From Luteolibacter ambystomatis (GTDB lineage Bacteria > Verrucomicrobiota > Verrucomicrobiia > Verrucomicrobiales > Akkermansiaceae): a stretch of DNA of 64,000 nucleotides. Position 1 is the stretch's first letter. The number at the start of each line of letters is the position of its first letter. Below, piece after piece: positions 55,501 through 64,000 of this stretch. The DNA is taken from the NCBI RefSeq assembly GCF_018137965.1, contig NZ_CP073100.1, forward strand, positions 1 to 64,000, given 5' to 3'. A model generated the notes under the pieces. That model was not told where the DNA came from. It saw only the letters and a program-made list of their open reading frames with translations, and did not search any database. The translations under genes and the position numbers were made by a program.

Positions 55501-56544
55501 GAGGCGGGTGATGCCGGTGTAGGTGTTGGCACCATTGAGGGCCAGAATGGAACCGTCGGTGCGATCCAGGTTGCCGGTGCCACTGATGACACCGTTGACG
55601 GTGACGAGATTGCTATAGCCCGCGCGAAGCGCGCCGCCACCGGCACCCAGCACGATGCTGCGGGTGGCGGGGAGATTCACATTGCCACCGGTGCTGTAGG
55701 CGGTGTTGGAGCCGGCGACCACGAGGTTGCCGAGGACGGCGTTGTCGAGCGTGAGCACGTTTGCCGCATTCCCCAGGGCCGCGTCACTGCTGATGCCCAG
55801 CATCGCGGGTGTGGAGGCACTGCTGATGGAAATCGGGCCGGTGAAACGATTCACACCGGTGATGAACAGTCCGCCCGGACCGTTGTGGGTGATGCCGGTG
55901 ACCTGCGTGCCCAGGATACCGGAAAGCAGCACTCCCGAAGACGAGCTGGTATCCGGGATGTTGGTCGCCTTCGTGCCTGAATTGACCAAGGCGATGGTAC
56001 CGGTGCCGCTGAGCCCGATGTTGCCGGACACCACGACATGGCGGTTCACCTGGGTCACGTTGTTGCGCAGCGTCAGCGTCCGGTTCGTGCTGGCGGAGAT
56101 CGAGCCAGGCACGGTCATGCCGCCATTGGTGCTGCCGATATCGAGGTCTGTGTTCGCGATGAGAATGGGAACGCCAACACGGATCGCTTCTCCATCCGCG
56201 GCGGCGGCAGTGGCACTGATCGCGGCATTCGCATTGCCGAAGACGTTGTTGCTTCCTCCGGTATTGTCGAGTGTCAGGACTCCGCCGCCGGGATTGATGG
56301 TCCACAACTTCCCGGGATTGTTTCCGAGGAGTTGGCCGACGGTGGCATTCACGTTCAGCGTGGTGGTGGCATTGTCCGTGGTGCTGGTGTATCGGGCGAT
56401 GTCACCGGCCGCATTCGGCGTTCCGCCGCCCCAGTTGTCCGAGTTCCAGACAGCGGTGATGCCGTTGTTCCAGGTAAAGGTGGCGGATGAGGCGATGCCC
56501 GTCAGGGAAGCGGCGAGGGCAAAAAAAAGTGGACGAGGTTTCAT
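52597..56544 (-). CDS. Giant autotransporter-type beta-strand repeat protein
   Basis: A 1315-residue exported protein. The start at 56544 gives a clear signal peptide (MKPRPLFFALAASLTGIASSA); the frame is open upstream to 56835 but without family sense. Most of the length is autotransporter-associated beta-strand repeats, with units like TGITRLGGGTTRV, GGLTKNGQGVLTLSGANLYTG and SILKSGAGTLALNNTG, predicting a long beta-helix. The C-terminal roughly 135 residues hold an Asp/Asn-rich segment (NPDNDGLNNLGEFALDG) and end NPKAFLRVKISE, with no PEP-CTERM or beta-barrel. Probably surface-exposed or secreted. It is a paralogue of the next gene. Confidence 0.85.
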   Translation of the reverse strand: MKPRPLFFALAASLTGIASSATFTWNNGITAVWNSDNWGGGTPNAAGDIARYTSTTDNATTTLNVNATVGQLLGNNPGKLWTINPGGGVLTLDNTGGSNNVFGNANAAISATAAAADGEAIRVGVPILIANTDLDIGSTNGGMTVPGSISASTNRTLTLRNNVTQVNRHVVVSGNIGLSGTGTIALVNSGTKATNIPDTSSSSGVLLSGILGTQVTGITHNGPGGLFITGVNRFTGPISISSASTPAMLGISSDAALGNAANVLTLDNAVLGNLVVAGSNTAYSTGGNVNLPATRSIVLGAGGGALRAGYSNLVTVNGVISGTGNLDRTDGSILALNGANTYTGITRLGGGTTRVSAINNGGVAGNLGAASNSAANLVFTAASTVHYVGATASTDRSFTLNTGITGIWDVLRADANLTLSGSVPTSTGGLTKNGQGVLTLSGANLYTGTTTVNFGTLAVTGTLASPLLIGGATLTGSGTTTGNITFNNVAGVGILASPSGITAVRGANLVLNGTTDIYTSQLGDYTAGGSGAVNVLRYTGTQSGTGAFIPQTNYRSGLLTNASGAVTLEYKAEAKTWSATTGGTWDLNTSTPWTGTADSLFFWGDAVTFGDTAADQTVTLAGNLAPSAIVVNNAANTYTFAGTGTIRGSTSILKSGAGTLALNNTGASTFTGGVIISSGTVTTNQGTGTSFANTSIVLGDANTAANAVAFLTNGTTANATLAKPIIVTPQGTGTATIGTAAASADSVSFTALHLYRPTILRNGATAANRVNFRNIAGSVGTLTIGAPATSGNRVVFEAGDNYFTGDLVINSNAVLQLGTAGTVFDTIPDGSNVTVNGTLNLSFSSVGETINGLNGSGSIGTNSSTNNTLTIGAANGGGTFSGQITQGGTGSPALSLRKVGTGTQILSGSTGNNYSGTTTVDGGTLTLSKSGGFGNGTCSVGLGNLTVNPGATVTTTVPFGIDGRNASTGTRTVTINGGTVNLAGSEYIQNIVLIGGTLNCPTAANDFLRAPGNGLNISSNAAPVTSTVNNKVDMTNSSLTVTAADGPAAIDLEFTGAISQNTGAGSGARTLTKNGAGTARFSGAHSYTGDTTVNAGVLSFTQTGLASTSSVNIASAAVLDLAFSGTNTVDKLFINGVQQLSGTWGSTLSGADHQDDVHFSGTGKLTVASAPVPYLVWAANKGLTAGNNGKADNPDNDGLNNLGEFALDGSPLSGTSDAKTAIRQTAGGPTITLPVRKNAGAFVADADGLLSPLIDGVRYRVQASTDLVDWNMLVFETAPDSTGLPALSDSNGWEYRTFQIASGNPKAFLRVKISE

Positions 56545-56831
56545 GAAGGTATGGCGATGCAATAAGTGGGGGGCGCCCACCGAGGGATGGGCCGATGACC
56601 TCCATTCCATCCGAACTGAAAAGCTGACCGTCCCGGGGAGGTTTTTCGCGATTTCCTCCACCGGCTGTCTGCCTGTCCAAGCCGGCGGGTGTCGCCTGAA
56701 TGCCAAACGCCCCGGCTCCTGAGAGAGGAGACGGGGCGTGGGAAGAAAGCGGAATGTTGCTGGATCAGGCGGGCATGCGCGGGGTGCCCGGAAATTTGCC
56801 GGAACCGCCGGAGAGCGGATTGCTATTTCGC
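56545..56831. other. Spacer between the two repeat-protein genes
   Basis: 287 bases with the terminator at 56707-56739 and a second hairpin GGAGG...CCTCC at about 56637-56660. The promoter of the downstream gene must be here. No coding sequence seen. Confidence 0.5.
56707..56739 (-). terminator. Terminator of the 1792-residue repeat protein gene
   Basis: ACGCCCCG (56707-56714) pairs with CGGGGCGT (56732-56739), with inner CTCCT/AGGAG. The following T-run is short. Sequence between and around the stems matches that of the paralogue's terminator except for compensatory changes. Confidence 0.65.
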
Positions 56832-59800
56832 TCAATTCCTCCGGCGGCGCAGCATCAGGATGGACAGTCCGATGACGCCGGGCATCACCACGCCGGGCTC
56901 GGGAACGACCGTAAGCGTGACGAACTGACCCGGCACGTAGTCGCCGGTGAAGTTCTGTCCGCCAGTACTATTCTGGTAGTTGATCACCCAGTCGTTGTCG
57001 AGCGCGTGGAACTGCTCGCCTTCCGTAAGAGTGTCCCCGGAGAAGGTGAAGTAGCCGCCGTTCCAAGTGCCGGTGTAGTTCACGAGTGCGAACACGGTGC
57101 CCTCCGCGAATGGAGCCGCCGGAGCGAGCGTGGCAAGGTCGGTCAGCGTCAGGGTGACCACTCCGCTCAAGGTGAGATCGCCATTCACCACCAGCAGATC
57201 CGATCCAGCGGATGTGGCCACGGAGGAGTCGAACTCATGCTGGAGCGTGGACCCGTCGTTCATCGTCGTGGCTCCGGCTGAGAAGGATTCCACCGAGGCT
57301 CCCGGGGAAAGCGTGCCGCTGACATTGAGAGCTCCACCGTAGATGCCATTGCCGCCTGCGGTCGATCCGCTGGCCACAGTCATCTGTCCGGTGGCTGCCG
57401 AGCTGTTGCCATTGATCCGGAGCGTGCCACCGCCATTGACGGTGGTCGTTCCGGTGTAGCTGTTGATCCCCGTCATGGTCACCGTGCCGGAGCCAGTGTG
57501 GGTGATCGAGCCGCTGCCGGAGATGTCATTGGAAACCGCAAGCGTGTTGCTACGGTTGAAGGTCAGCGTCGCGTTGTTGGTGACCGCGCCGCTTCCCAGC
57601 GTGCCGGTGGTGCCGCCATTGCCGACTTGCAGCGTGCCGGTCGAAATCGTGGTCGTACCGCTGTAGGTGTTCGATCCGGTGAAAACCAGGGTGCCGGAGC
57701 CGGTTTTGGTCAGGGTGGCTCCGGACGCGGCTTCCGAGATCACGGAAGAGACGGTGGCCGTGCGGCCCGTATCGATCTGGAAGGTGTGGTTGCCCGTGGC
57801 CGCGAGCGTCAGATTCGTGGAAACGGTGAGATCGGTCGCGGCGTCATAGTTGCGGATGGTGCCGTCGTTCCAGTTGAAGGCGCGGGTCATCGTGCCGGTC
57901 GGTGCGGTGCCGTCGCTGCCTGCCTGGATGTTCTGGGCGGCGAGCGTCGCCCCGCCGTTGAGGTTGAAGGTGCCGCTGATGTTTCCTCCGGCGGCTGCGG
58001 TGACATTGCGGTCACCGAGCACAAGGCTTCCCACTTTTACAGTGCCGCCTGTCACCGTGAAGGTGCCGGTGGCGGCCCCGGTGCCGGTATTGGCGGCTAC
58101 CTTCTGGCCGATGGTCAGGGTGGTCACGTCCAGCGTGCCCAGGCCCATGAGGACGGTGCCGGTGGCGGAGTTGTTGGCGGTGCTGGTTCCCTGACCGATG
58201 ACGAGGTTGTTGACGAGGGCGTCCAGACTGCTGGCGGTGGTGCCGGTGGTCATGTCCAGCTTGCCGGTATCATTGCTGACGCTGCTGCTGTTGCTGCCGA
58301 TGACGAGGCTGTTGACACGGGAGGTTCCATCGGTGCCGCGCAGGGTGAGCGTCGGTGCACTGGCGAGGCCGGCGGCGAACTGGACGACGCCGTTCACCTT
58401 GCCATTGCCGATCTCCATCGTATCGGCGTTGATCGTGTTGTCGTGGCCGAGGTTGACCGTGGAGGTGATGACGCCGCTGCCCGAGTGCCCGGAGTGGCCT
58501 ATGCGGAAATTGAGCGCGGTGATGGTGTTGGTGCCGGAGGCGAGCGTGAGTGTGTTGCTGGCGGCACCGCTTGCCACTCCGGTACCGGAGGCTCCGCCGA
58601 CATCGAAGTTGTTCGCGGCGGCCGAGTAGGTGAACGAACTCATGGCCGCGAGATTGAGCGTGCGCGAGGTGCCGGACGCATTGACCGAGAGGTCGAAATT
58701 CGAAGCTCCGTTCACCGTGAGCGCATTGCCACCGGTTCCGGTGACGGTCGCAGTGACTCCGTCAGCCAGCGACAGGCTGCCGATGGTCGGGTTGAGGGAA
58801 CCCACGTCCAGCGTGGAAGTGCCGATGAATGCCACGGCACCGCCGGTCGGCAGGCCGGTGGCCCCCACCGCCAGGATGCCGCCGGCGATCGTGGTGGTGC
58901 CGGTGTAAGCCCGGGTGCCGGTGAGGGTCAGCGTGTTCGAGCCGTACTTCGTCAGGCCGCGGGTGCCGGTCAGTCCGCTGAGATCGTAGGAGAAATCACC
59001 GCCGGAAGTGTTGAGCCCGAAGTTCGAGGCGGCATCGAGAGTCGCATTGGCGAGCAGCGTATTGATGTCCGTCTGGGTCCATTGGCCCGCGCCACCCACG
59101 CTCATCGCCAGCGTGCCACCGGCCCCGGCGCTTACCTTGCCGGAGACATTGTAACCGGACAGAGACGCGGTCGTGGTGGCAAGCAGCGTCCCGGAAGTGC
59201 CGGCATTGGTGGTGCCCGAATAGGTGTTGGTGCCGGTTAGAATCAGCGTGCCGGACGAGGTTCTGGCGAGATTGCCAGCACCGCCGATGTTACCGGCGAG
59301 CGTCAGATCGTTGTACCCGGCATCGAAGGACGCCGTTGCCCCCGAGTTGATCGTGATCGCATTCGAGATGGTCTGGGCGGTGGCGGAGGCGCTGGTGCCA
59401 TTGGCGATTGTGGCGCTGCCGGAGAAGGTGATCGTGCCGGTGCCGAAGGCGTTCGTGGCCGCTCCGTTGGCGATGCGGACCGAACCATTGCCGATCGTCG
59501 TGCCGCCGGAGTAGGTGTTTCCTCCGCTCAGGATATACGAGGCTCCCGAAGCAGCCGCCGTCCCGGTATTCAGCGAAAGGTTGTAGGCTCCCGAAATCTG
59601 GCCGCTGAGCGTGGTCGCACCCGCGGAACTGTTCGAGATCGTCGAGTTGGCCTGCAGGACGATCGGGCCGCTCAGGGTGGTGGCGACCGTGCTGCTGATG
59701 CGGATCACGCCGCGGCTTTCGCTACCGACTCCCTTGAGGAAAATCCGGTTGGCGAGTGTCACGCCCGCGTTGATCCAGAGTTCGCCTGCCGAACTGGAAC

Positions 59801-62210
59801 TGCCGTCGATGACAATGTCTCCGGTGCCGAGGGTGGCTGCGGTGGCATTCAACTGGATGCGTCCGCTGTTGATGAAGGTGCCGCCGGTGTAGGTCTGCGC
59901 GGTGGTCAGGAGCAGTCCCGAGGTATTGCTGGCGCCTGTCATCGTCAGCGCGCCGCTGCCGCTGATGGTCCCCGCGTAAGTGAGAGTGCCACCGCTGTTG
60001 TTGACGCTGATCGTGCCGCCCGCGGCTCCAAGGGTGATTCCGCGATTGGTGCTGAGTGTAAACGAACTGGTGGTTCTCAGCATGCCGCCGCTGATCGTGA
60101 TTTGGTCCGCCACCACCGCACCTGGAGCGGTGCCCAGACCACTATCCGCCGCGATCGAAAGGATGCCGGAATTGATATAGGTCTTGCCGGTATAGGTATT
60201 GGTTCCCGAGAGTGTCAGAGTGCCGGTACCGGCTTTCACCAGATTGACCGCGTTCGCACCGTTGTCGCCGATCACCGCTGAAATCGTCGCGCCACCGCTG
60301 TTATACTGGTGGACGACCAGATCGTAGCTGCCGCTGCCATTGCCTGCGGTCAACCGGGTGGCACCCGTGGTTCCGGAGATGGTGAAGGCATTGGTGCCGG
60401 TGATCAGCAGGCCGCCGTTGGTCAGTGTCATCAGGTTGGCTCCCAGCGAGAGCGTCTGGCTGGCCGCCGGGTTTTCCACCTTGAGGGAGTTGGTGGTGAG
60501 GGCGCCTGCCAGCGAGGTGCCGGCGGTGATGCGGGAATTGGCCGTGTCCGTGCCGGAAGTGGCCATCGCGGTGTAACCGCTGTAAGCCGACAAGGTGTAG
60601 GGTGAAGCTCCGCTTGCCGTGGTCGCCCAGTCGTATCCGGTATTGGCCGTGCCATTCGAGAAGACCACCCGCCCGCCGTAGATGCCGGTCGCGTCCTTGT
60701 TGGTGGAGGTCGTCAGCGTCACGGTGCCGGTGGAGCTGTCCCCCGGGGTCTTGCCAACCAGAAGGCTGCCGCCCGCCGCCGTGGTGGTGAGGGCTCCGAG
60801 CGTCACCGTGGTGTCCGTGCCGCCGTTCGGCGTGACGAGAATTTGTCCGCCTCCGGCCGTGACGGTGGTTCCATTGAAGGTTTGGGCGGTGGAACCACTG
60901 GACTTTCCTTTGATGGAGAGCGTGCCGCCGCCGAGGCTCAGTGCCGAACTGTTGCTGATCAGATTCGTTGGCGTGGCCATGTTGGCGAAATCCAATTGCA
61001 GGATGCCGCCGTTGACCTTGGTGGCTGCGGTATAGGAGTTGGATGCGGACCCGTTGAGTACCTGGGTGCCCGAGCCAACCTTGGTCAGACCGAGGTTGGC
61101 CGCGCCGGTGAGGGTTCCACCGTAGGTGCCGGAACTGTTGTAGGCACCGACCGTGAGCGTGTTGGTGATGCCACTGTTGATACCGACGGTGCCGGTGCCG
61201 TTCAGTCCTGCGATGGTTTCGTTTCCGCCTGCAGTGTAGGAAAGGTTGAGGATGCCGTTCACCGTGACGTTGGCGGCATCCGGGATATAGTTCCCTGCGG
61301 CATTTGCCACCCCGAGTTGGAGGCGCGAGCCACTGGTGATGACCAGATCACCCACGAAGCTGTTGGCGGTGCTGTCGAAGACCACCCGGCCGGCACCGCT
61401 GGAGGAAATGGTCAGCGTGCCCACGTTGCCGGAGATTCCGCCGGTGAAAGTCAGTCGGTCGGTGGTGCCGCTTTGCAGCGTCGTGGCGCGGTTCAATTGG
61501 ACGGCACCGGAATAGGTTTGTGCGGTGAAGGTGTTGGTGCCCGTGCCGAGCGTCACCGTCCCGGTTCCGAGGCTGCTGACCACGATGCCGCGGGCGAACG
61601 TCTGGGTGTTTGCAGTCGGTGTCCACAGGAAGGCCACATCCGAGGAACCGGTGTTGGCATCGCCGAGGGTGACGGTGCCGGTGCCCGCGCCCGAGACGTT
61701 GTTGGTCGTCACCGTGCCCGCGGAAATCACCAGACCTCCGCTGAAGGTGTTGGTCGCGTTCAGGGCCAGCGATCCGGTTCCCGTTTTGACCAGCGAACTG
61801 CCGGTGCCCGCGAGAATGGAGGAGATGGTGGCGTTCGTGTTGGCGGCAACGGTATTGGTGATCGCCCCCAAGGTCAGCGTGCCGCCGGTGATGGTATAGC
61901 CGGCGGTGTTGAAAGTCAGTCCTCCAACTGTGATCCCGGTCCCCAGAGTGACCGTGCCCGCGGTTCCTCCGAACACGGCGATGTCGTTGTTGGCATTGAC
62001 CCACGCGATGTTGGTGGCACCTGCGTCAGTGGTCCAATTTCCATTGGTGGTGTTCCAGGTGCCGGCCCCGCCGGTCACCGAACCGTCCCCGGTTCCAACT
62101 GTGCCCGGGGTAATATCCCAGGTAATGGCCGCCCCGCAAGCCGGGCTGGAGAGCTGGGCGAAAAAGGCGAGACTGGCGAATGACAGGGCAAGACGATTCC
62201 TTGGGCGCAT
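56832..62210 (-). CDS. Giant beta-strand repeat protein with PEP-CTERM anchor
   Basis: A 1792-residue exported protein starting at 62210 (MRPRNRLALSFASLAFFAQLSSPACGAA), with a signal peptide. The frame extends to 62351, but that lies across a terminator. Repeats of the autotransporter type run almost end to end (LVKTGTGSLALNATNTFSGG; GNLARTSSGTLILTGTNTYSGTT). The C-terminus is a PEP-CTERM sorting signal: VPEPG, a hydrophobic helix, then RRRRN. Exosortase would cleave it and attach the protein to the surface or envelope. No exosortase gene is in the window. Confidence 0.88.
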   Translation of the reverse strand: MRPRNRLALSFASLAFFAQLSSPACGAAITWDITPGTVGTGDGSVTGGAGTWNTTNGNWTTDAGATNIAWVNANNDIAVFGGTAGTVTLGTGITVGGLTFNTAGYTITGGTLTLGAITNTVAANTNATISSILAGTGSSLVKTGTGSLALNATNTFSGGLVISAGTVTTNNVSGAGTGTVTLGDANTGSSDVAFLWTPTANTQTFARGIVVSSLGTGTVTLGTGTNTFTAQTYSGAVQLNRATTLQSGTTDRLTFTGGISGNVGTLTISSSGAGRVVFDSTANSFVGDLVITSGSRLQLGVANAAGNYIPDAANVTVNGILNLSYTAGGNETIAGLNGTGTVGINSGITNTLTVGAYNSSGTYGGTLTGAANLGLTKVGSGTQVLNGSASNSYTAATKVNGGILQLDFANMATPTNLISNSSALSLGGGTLSIKGKSSGSTAQTFNGTTVTAGGGQILVTPNGGTDTTVTLGALTTTAAGGSLLVGKTPGDSSTGTVTLTTSTNKDATGIYGGRVVFSNGTANTGYDWATTASGASPYTLSAYSGYTAMATSGTDTANSRITAGTSLAGALTTNSLKVENPAASQTLSLGANLMTLTNGGLLITGTNAFTISGTTGATRLTAGNGSGSYDLVVHQYNSGGATISAVIGDNGANAVNLVKAGTGTLTLSGTNTYTGKTYINSGILSIAADSGLGTAPGAVVADQITISGGMLRTTSSFTLSTNRGITLGAAGGTISVNNSGGTLTYAGTISGSGALTMTGASNTSGLLLTTAQTYTGGTFINSGRIQLNATAATLGTGDIVIDGSSSSAGELWINAGVTLANRIFLKGVGSESRGVIRISSTVATTLSGPIVLQANSTISNSSAGATTLSGQISGAYNLSLNTGTAAASGASYILSGGNTYSGGTTIGNGSVRIANGAATNAFGTGTITFSGSATIANGTSASATAQTISNAITINSGATASFDAGYNDLTLAGNIGGAGNLARTSSGTLILTGTNTYSGTTNAGTSGTLLATTTASLSGYNVSGKVSAGAGGTLAMSVGGAGQWTQTDINTLLANATLDAASNFGLNTSGGDFSYDLSGLTGTRGLTKYGSNTLTLTGTRAYTGTTTIAGGILAVGATGLPTGGAVAFIGTSTLDVGSLNPTIGSLSLADGVTATVTGTGGNALTVNGASNFDLSVNASGTSRTLNLAAMSSFTYSAAANNFDVGGASGTGVASGAASNTLTLASGTNTITALNFRIGHSGHSGSGVITSTVNLGHDNTINADTMEIGNGKVNGVVQFAAGLASAPTLTLRGTDGTSRVNSLVIGSNSSSVSNDTGKLDMTTGTTASSLDALVNNLVIGQGTSTANNSATGTVLMGLGTLDVTTLTIGQKVAANTGTGAATGTFTVTGGTVKVGSLVLGDRNVTAAAGGNISGTFNLNGGATLAAQNIQAGSDGTAPTGTMTRAFNWNDGTIRNYDAATDLTVSTNLTLAATGNHTFQIDTGRTATVSSVISEAASGATLTKTGSGTLVFTGSNTYSGTTTISTGTLQVGNGGTTGTLGSGAVTNNATLTFNRSNTLAVSNDISGSGSITHTGSGTVTMTGINSYTGTTTVNGGGTLRINGNSSAATGQMTVASGSTAGGNGIYGGALNVSGTLSPGASVESFSAGATTMNDGSTLQHEFDSSVATSAGSDLLVVNGDLTLSGVVTLTLTDLATLAPAAPFAEGTVFALVNYTGTWNGGYFTFSGDTLTEGEQFHALDNDWVINYQNSTGGQNFTGDYVPGQFVTLTVVPEPGVVMPGVIGLSILMLRRRRN

Positions 62211-62336
62211 GATCGGGGAGGGGAAACCGGATACAGAAAGAGCGCCTCCTCCTATCCGCCCAAACAGTGGAATGCAACAATAGAGTTGCAGCCGCTGGGC
62301 GTGGCATCCTTCCCAAGCCATGGACCGGACGCAAAA

Positions 62337-62365
62337 CGCCCCGCCTTCCATGGGAAGGCGGGGCG
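62337..62365 (-). terminator. Terminator of the ilvBN operon
   Basis: CGCCCCGCCTTCC (62337-62349) pairs perfectly with GGAAGGCGGGGCG (62353-62365), loop ATG, followed on the minus strand by TTTT. It lies 25 bases after the ilvN stop. Confidence 0.88.
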
Positions 62366-62389
62366 CTTGGGAAACGGAATTTCGTTCGG

Positions 62390-62932
62390 TCAGGTCGGCT
62401 GCTCGCCGCGGGCCATGACCACCTTGCCGGTGCGCACGGTCTCGATGATCTGGAACTGCGAGAACATGGTGACCGCGGCGTCGATCTTCGGCGAGTCGCC
62501 GGTGATCATGACAATCATCGAGCTCGGGGTCAGGTCCACGGTCTTGCCGTCGAAGTGGGCGGTGATGTGGAGAGCCTGGGAGCGCTCGGCTTCCGCGCAG
62601 GCGATCTTGATCATGATCAGCTCCTTGGTCACGGAGTCATCCGAGGTGTGCTCGAAGCAGTGGATGACGTCGATGAGCTTGGAGACCTGCTTGATGATCT
62701 GGTCGAGGCCGTCCGGATTGCCGCTGATGCCGATGGTCATGCGCGAGAAGTTCGCGTTGCGGCCTTCGGAGACGACGAGGGAGTCGATGTTGAAACCACG
62801 GCGGGAGAACACCTGGCAGATGCGCATCAGGACGCCCGGCTCGTTGTTCACGAGGATCGAGAGCGTGTGCAGGGCACCGCGGCGGATCGGAGCTGCGGTC
62901 GCGGGCGTTTCGGTGGTGATGATGGAGTTCAT
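62390..62932 (-). CDS. ilvN: Acetolactate synthase, small (regulatory) subunit
   Basis: A 180-residue regulatory subunit of acetohydroxyacid synthase. The ACT domain is clear: HTLSILVNNEPGVLMRICQVFSRRGFNIDSLVVSEG, followed by the second regulatory domain (KELIMIKIACAEAERSQ and IIETVRTGKVVMARGE). It follows ilvB with a 122-base gap on the same strand, in the usual ilvBN order. Confidence 0.95.
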   Translation of the reverse strand: MNSIITTETPATAAPIRRGALHTLSILVNNEPGVLMRICQVFSRRGFNIDSLVVSEGRNANFSRMTIGISGNPDGLDQIIKQVSKLIDVIHCFEHTSDDSVTKELIMIKIACAEAERSQALHITAHFDGKTVDLTPSSMIVMITGDSPKIDAAVTMFSQFQIIETVRTGKVVMARGEQPT

Positions 62933-63054
62933 CGGGAAAAGTGGGAAGTGATCCGTAAACGGTGATCAGTGGTGGAAAAGAGAAGGGACGCCGGATGAGG
63001 GTGGGCAGTGGACTCTTGTCTGATCACTACCCACCGATCACTCGGCACTGAGCA

Positions 63055-64000
63055 TCACGTCGACCCGATGGGCTTGGCCATCTTCTGCTTCGGAGCCTCC
63101 GTGATCATGTCCTCGAGCGCGGCACCGGCCGGGATCATCGGGAACACGTTGTCGGTCTTCACGCATTCGGCGTGGATGAGGATCGGGCCGTCGTTGTAGG
63201 CGAGGGCTTTCTCCAGCATGCGGGTGACATCGGCGGGGCGTTTGATGTGCACGGACGGGATGCCATAGGCGGCGGCCAGCTTGCAGAAGTCCGGATTGCC
63301 GATGAGGTCCACGCCGCTCTCGCGGTTTTCGAAGAACAGCTCCTGCCACTGGCGCACCATGCCGAGGTAGTGGTTGTTCAGCACCACGATCTTGATCGGC
63401 AGCTTGTGGATCTGGGCGGTGGCCAGTTCGAAGAGGGTCATCTGGAAGCCGCCGTCTCCGGAGATGGAGATCACGGTCTTCTTCGGATGCGCGAGCTGCG
63501 CGCCAATGGCGGCCGGGAAACCGAAGCCCATGGTGCCTGCACCGCCGGAGGACAACCAGTGGAAGGACTCGCTGTTCTTGTAGAACTGCGCGGCCCACAT
63601 CTGGTGCTGGCCCACGTCGGTGGAGACGATCGCCTCGCCTTTGGTGAGTTCGTACAACTCGTCGATGACCTGCTGCATGCGCAGGCCGCCCTGCTTCTTG
63701 TAGGTGAGCGGATACTTCTTCTTGTAGCCATCCAGCTTGGAGAGCCAGTCGGCGGTGGGAAGCGGATTGATGTGCTCGTTGAGCGCGGCCAGCGCGGCCT
63801 TCGCGTCGCCGACGATACAGATGTCCGGCTTGATCATCTTGTTCATCTCCGCCGGATCGATGTCGATGTGGATGATCTTCGCGGTGGCGCAGAACTTGGA
63901 CGGATTGCCGATGATGCGGTCATCGAAGCGGGAGCCCACGTTGATGAGCAGGTCGCACTCGATCATCGCCTTGTTGGCGTAGGCGGTGCCGTGCATGCCC
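63055..64000 (-). CDS. ilvB: Acetolactate synthase, large subunit (3' part only)
   Basis: The visible piece is the C-terminal roughly 315 residues of the TPP-dependent large subunit; the N-terminal half lies beyond position 64000. Motifs seen: NVGSRFDDRIIGN (middle domain), TDVGQHQMW, GAGTMGFGFPAAIGAQ and the TPP/magnesium loop ISGDGGFQMT, then LNNHYLGMVRQWQ. Catalyses acetolactate and acetohydroxybutyrate formation for valine, leucine and isoleucine. Any start at 63996 would be internal to the gene. Confidence 0.96.
   Translation of the reverse strand, partial: GMHGTAYANKAMIECDLLINVGSRFDDRIIGNPSKFCATAKIIHIDIDPAEMNKMIKPDICIVGDAKAALAALNEHINPLPTADWLSKLDGYKKKYPLTYKKQGGLRMQQVIDELYELTKGEAIVSTDVGQHQMWAAQFYKNSESFHWLSSGGAGTMGFGFPAAIGAQLAHPKKTVISISGDGGFQMTLFELATAQIHKLPIKIVVLNNHYLGMVRQWQELFFENRESGVDLIGNPDFCKLAAAYGIPSVHIKRPADVTRMLEKALAYNDGPILIHAECVKTDNVFPMIPAGAALEDMITEAPKQKMAKPIGST

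Noticed and set aside
53128..62183. Many long plus-strand frames opposite the two giant repeat genes
   Set aside because: Repetitive Gly/Thr/Ser codons leave the opposite strand open; the translations are Val/Pro or Gly/Arg low-complexity sequences without signals or domains.

Overview
The window is GC-rich bacterial chromosome that starts at dnaA. The gene content points to Verrucomicrobiota, probably a Luteolibacter/Haloferula-like member of the Verrucomicrobiales. The evidence is very long autotransporter-type beta-strand repeat proteins, one with a PEP-CTERM tail; many exported proteins of unknown role; a bactofilin; intergenic palindromic repeats; and a 14-bp palindrome that matches the LexA box described for this phylum. 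I see no tRNA, rRNA, CRISPR array, prophage or insertion sequence.

Layout. 1-2.8 kb: dnaA and dnaN, with a palindrome-rich spacer. 2.9-7.4 kb: an exported glycosidase-like protein and ftsH, whose periplasmic region looks internally duplicated. 7.6-17.3 kb: a large FHA/ABC transporter fusion, a ParA-like ATPase with a proline-rich partner, a lipoprotein related to the YyaL/DUF255 family without its CxxC motif, a small exported protein, then hisB-hisH. 17.4-22.1 kb: a giant exported protein joining a GH128-like glucanase domain, a LamG domain and beta-strand repeats. 22-31.2 kb: VOC protein, class I fumarase, CII-like regulator, dusB, a D-2-hydroxyacid dehydrogenase, an RlpA-like lipoprotein, an LptF/LptG permease and a Tat-exported M15-like peptidase.

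31.5-42 kb: exonuclease III, the rplM-rpsI operon, a membrane YdjM-like hydrolase, an amino-sugar set (glmS, a GlmU-like acyltransferase, glmM) followed by murI, an FHA membrane protein, a secreted endonuclease/phosphatase-fold protein and a bactofilin. 42.1-47.2 kb: a compositionally distinct two-gene unit with an HNHP motif, ilvA, a lipoprotein and an amino acid permease. 47.3-52.5 kb: an alpha/beta hydrolase, an SplB-like radical SAM protein behind a LexA box, a two-gene periplasmic metal-binding unit and a large unclassified protein. 52.6-62.2 kb: two paralogous giant beta-strand repeat proteins. 62.4-64 kb: ilvN and the 3' part of ilvB, which runs off the window.

Functional threads. Cell-envelope synthesis (glmS/glmM/GlmU-like, murI, LptF/G, RlpA, M15 peptidase, bactofilin) and surface polysaccharide degradation (giant repeat proteins, glycosidase-like proteins) dominate. 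Branched-chain amino acid synthesis is represented by ilvA and ilvBN, and histidine synthesis by hisBH.

The most notable observations are: the LexA-type operator before the radical SAM gene; the apparent duplication in the FtsH periplasmic region; three intergenic palindromic elements, two REPIN-like and one MITE-like; the matching terminators of the two giant repeat genes; and the HNHP gene pair. No complete, clearly new multi-gene system is evident.
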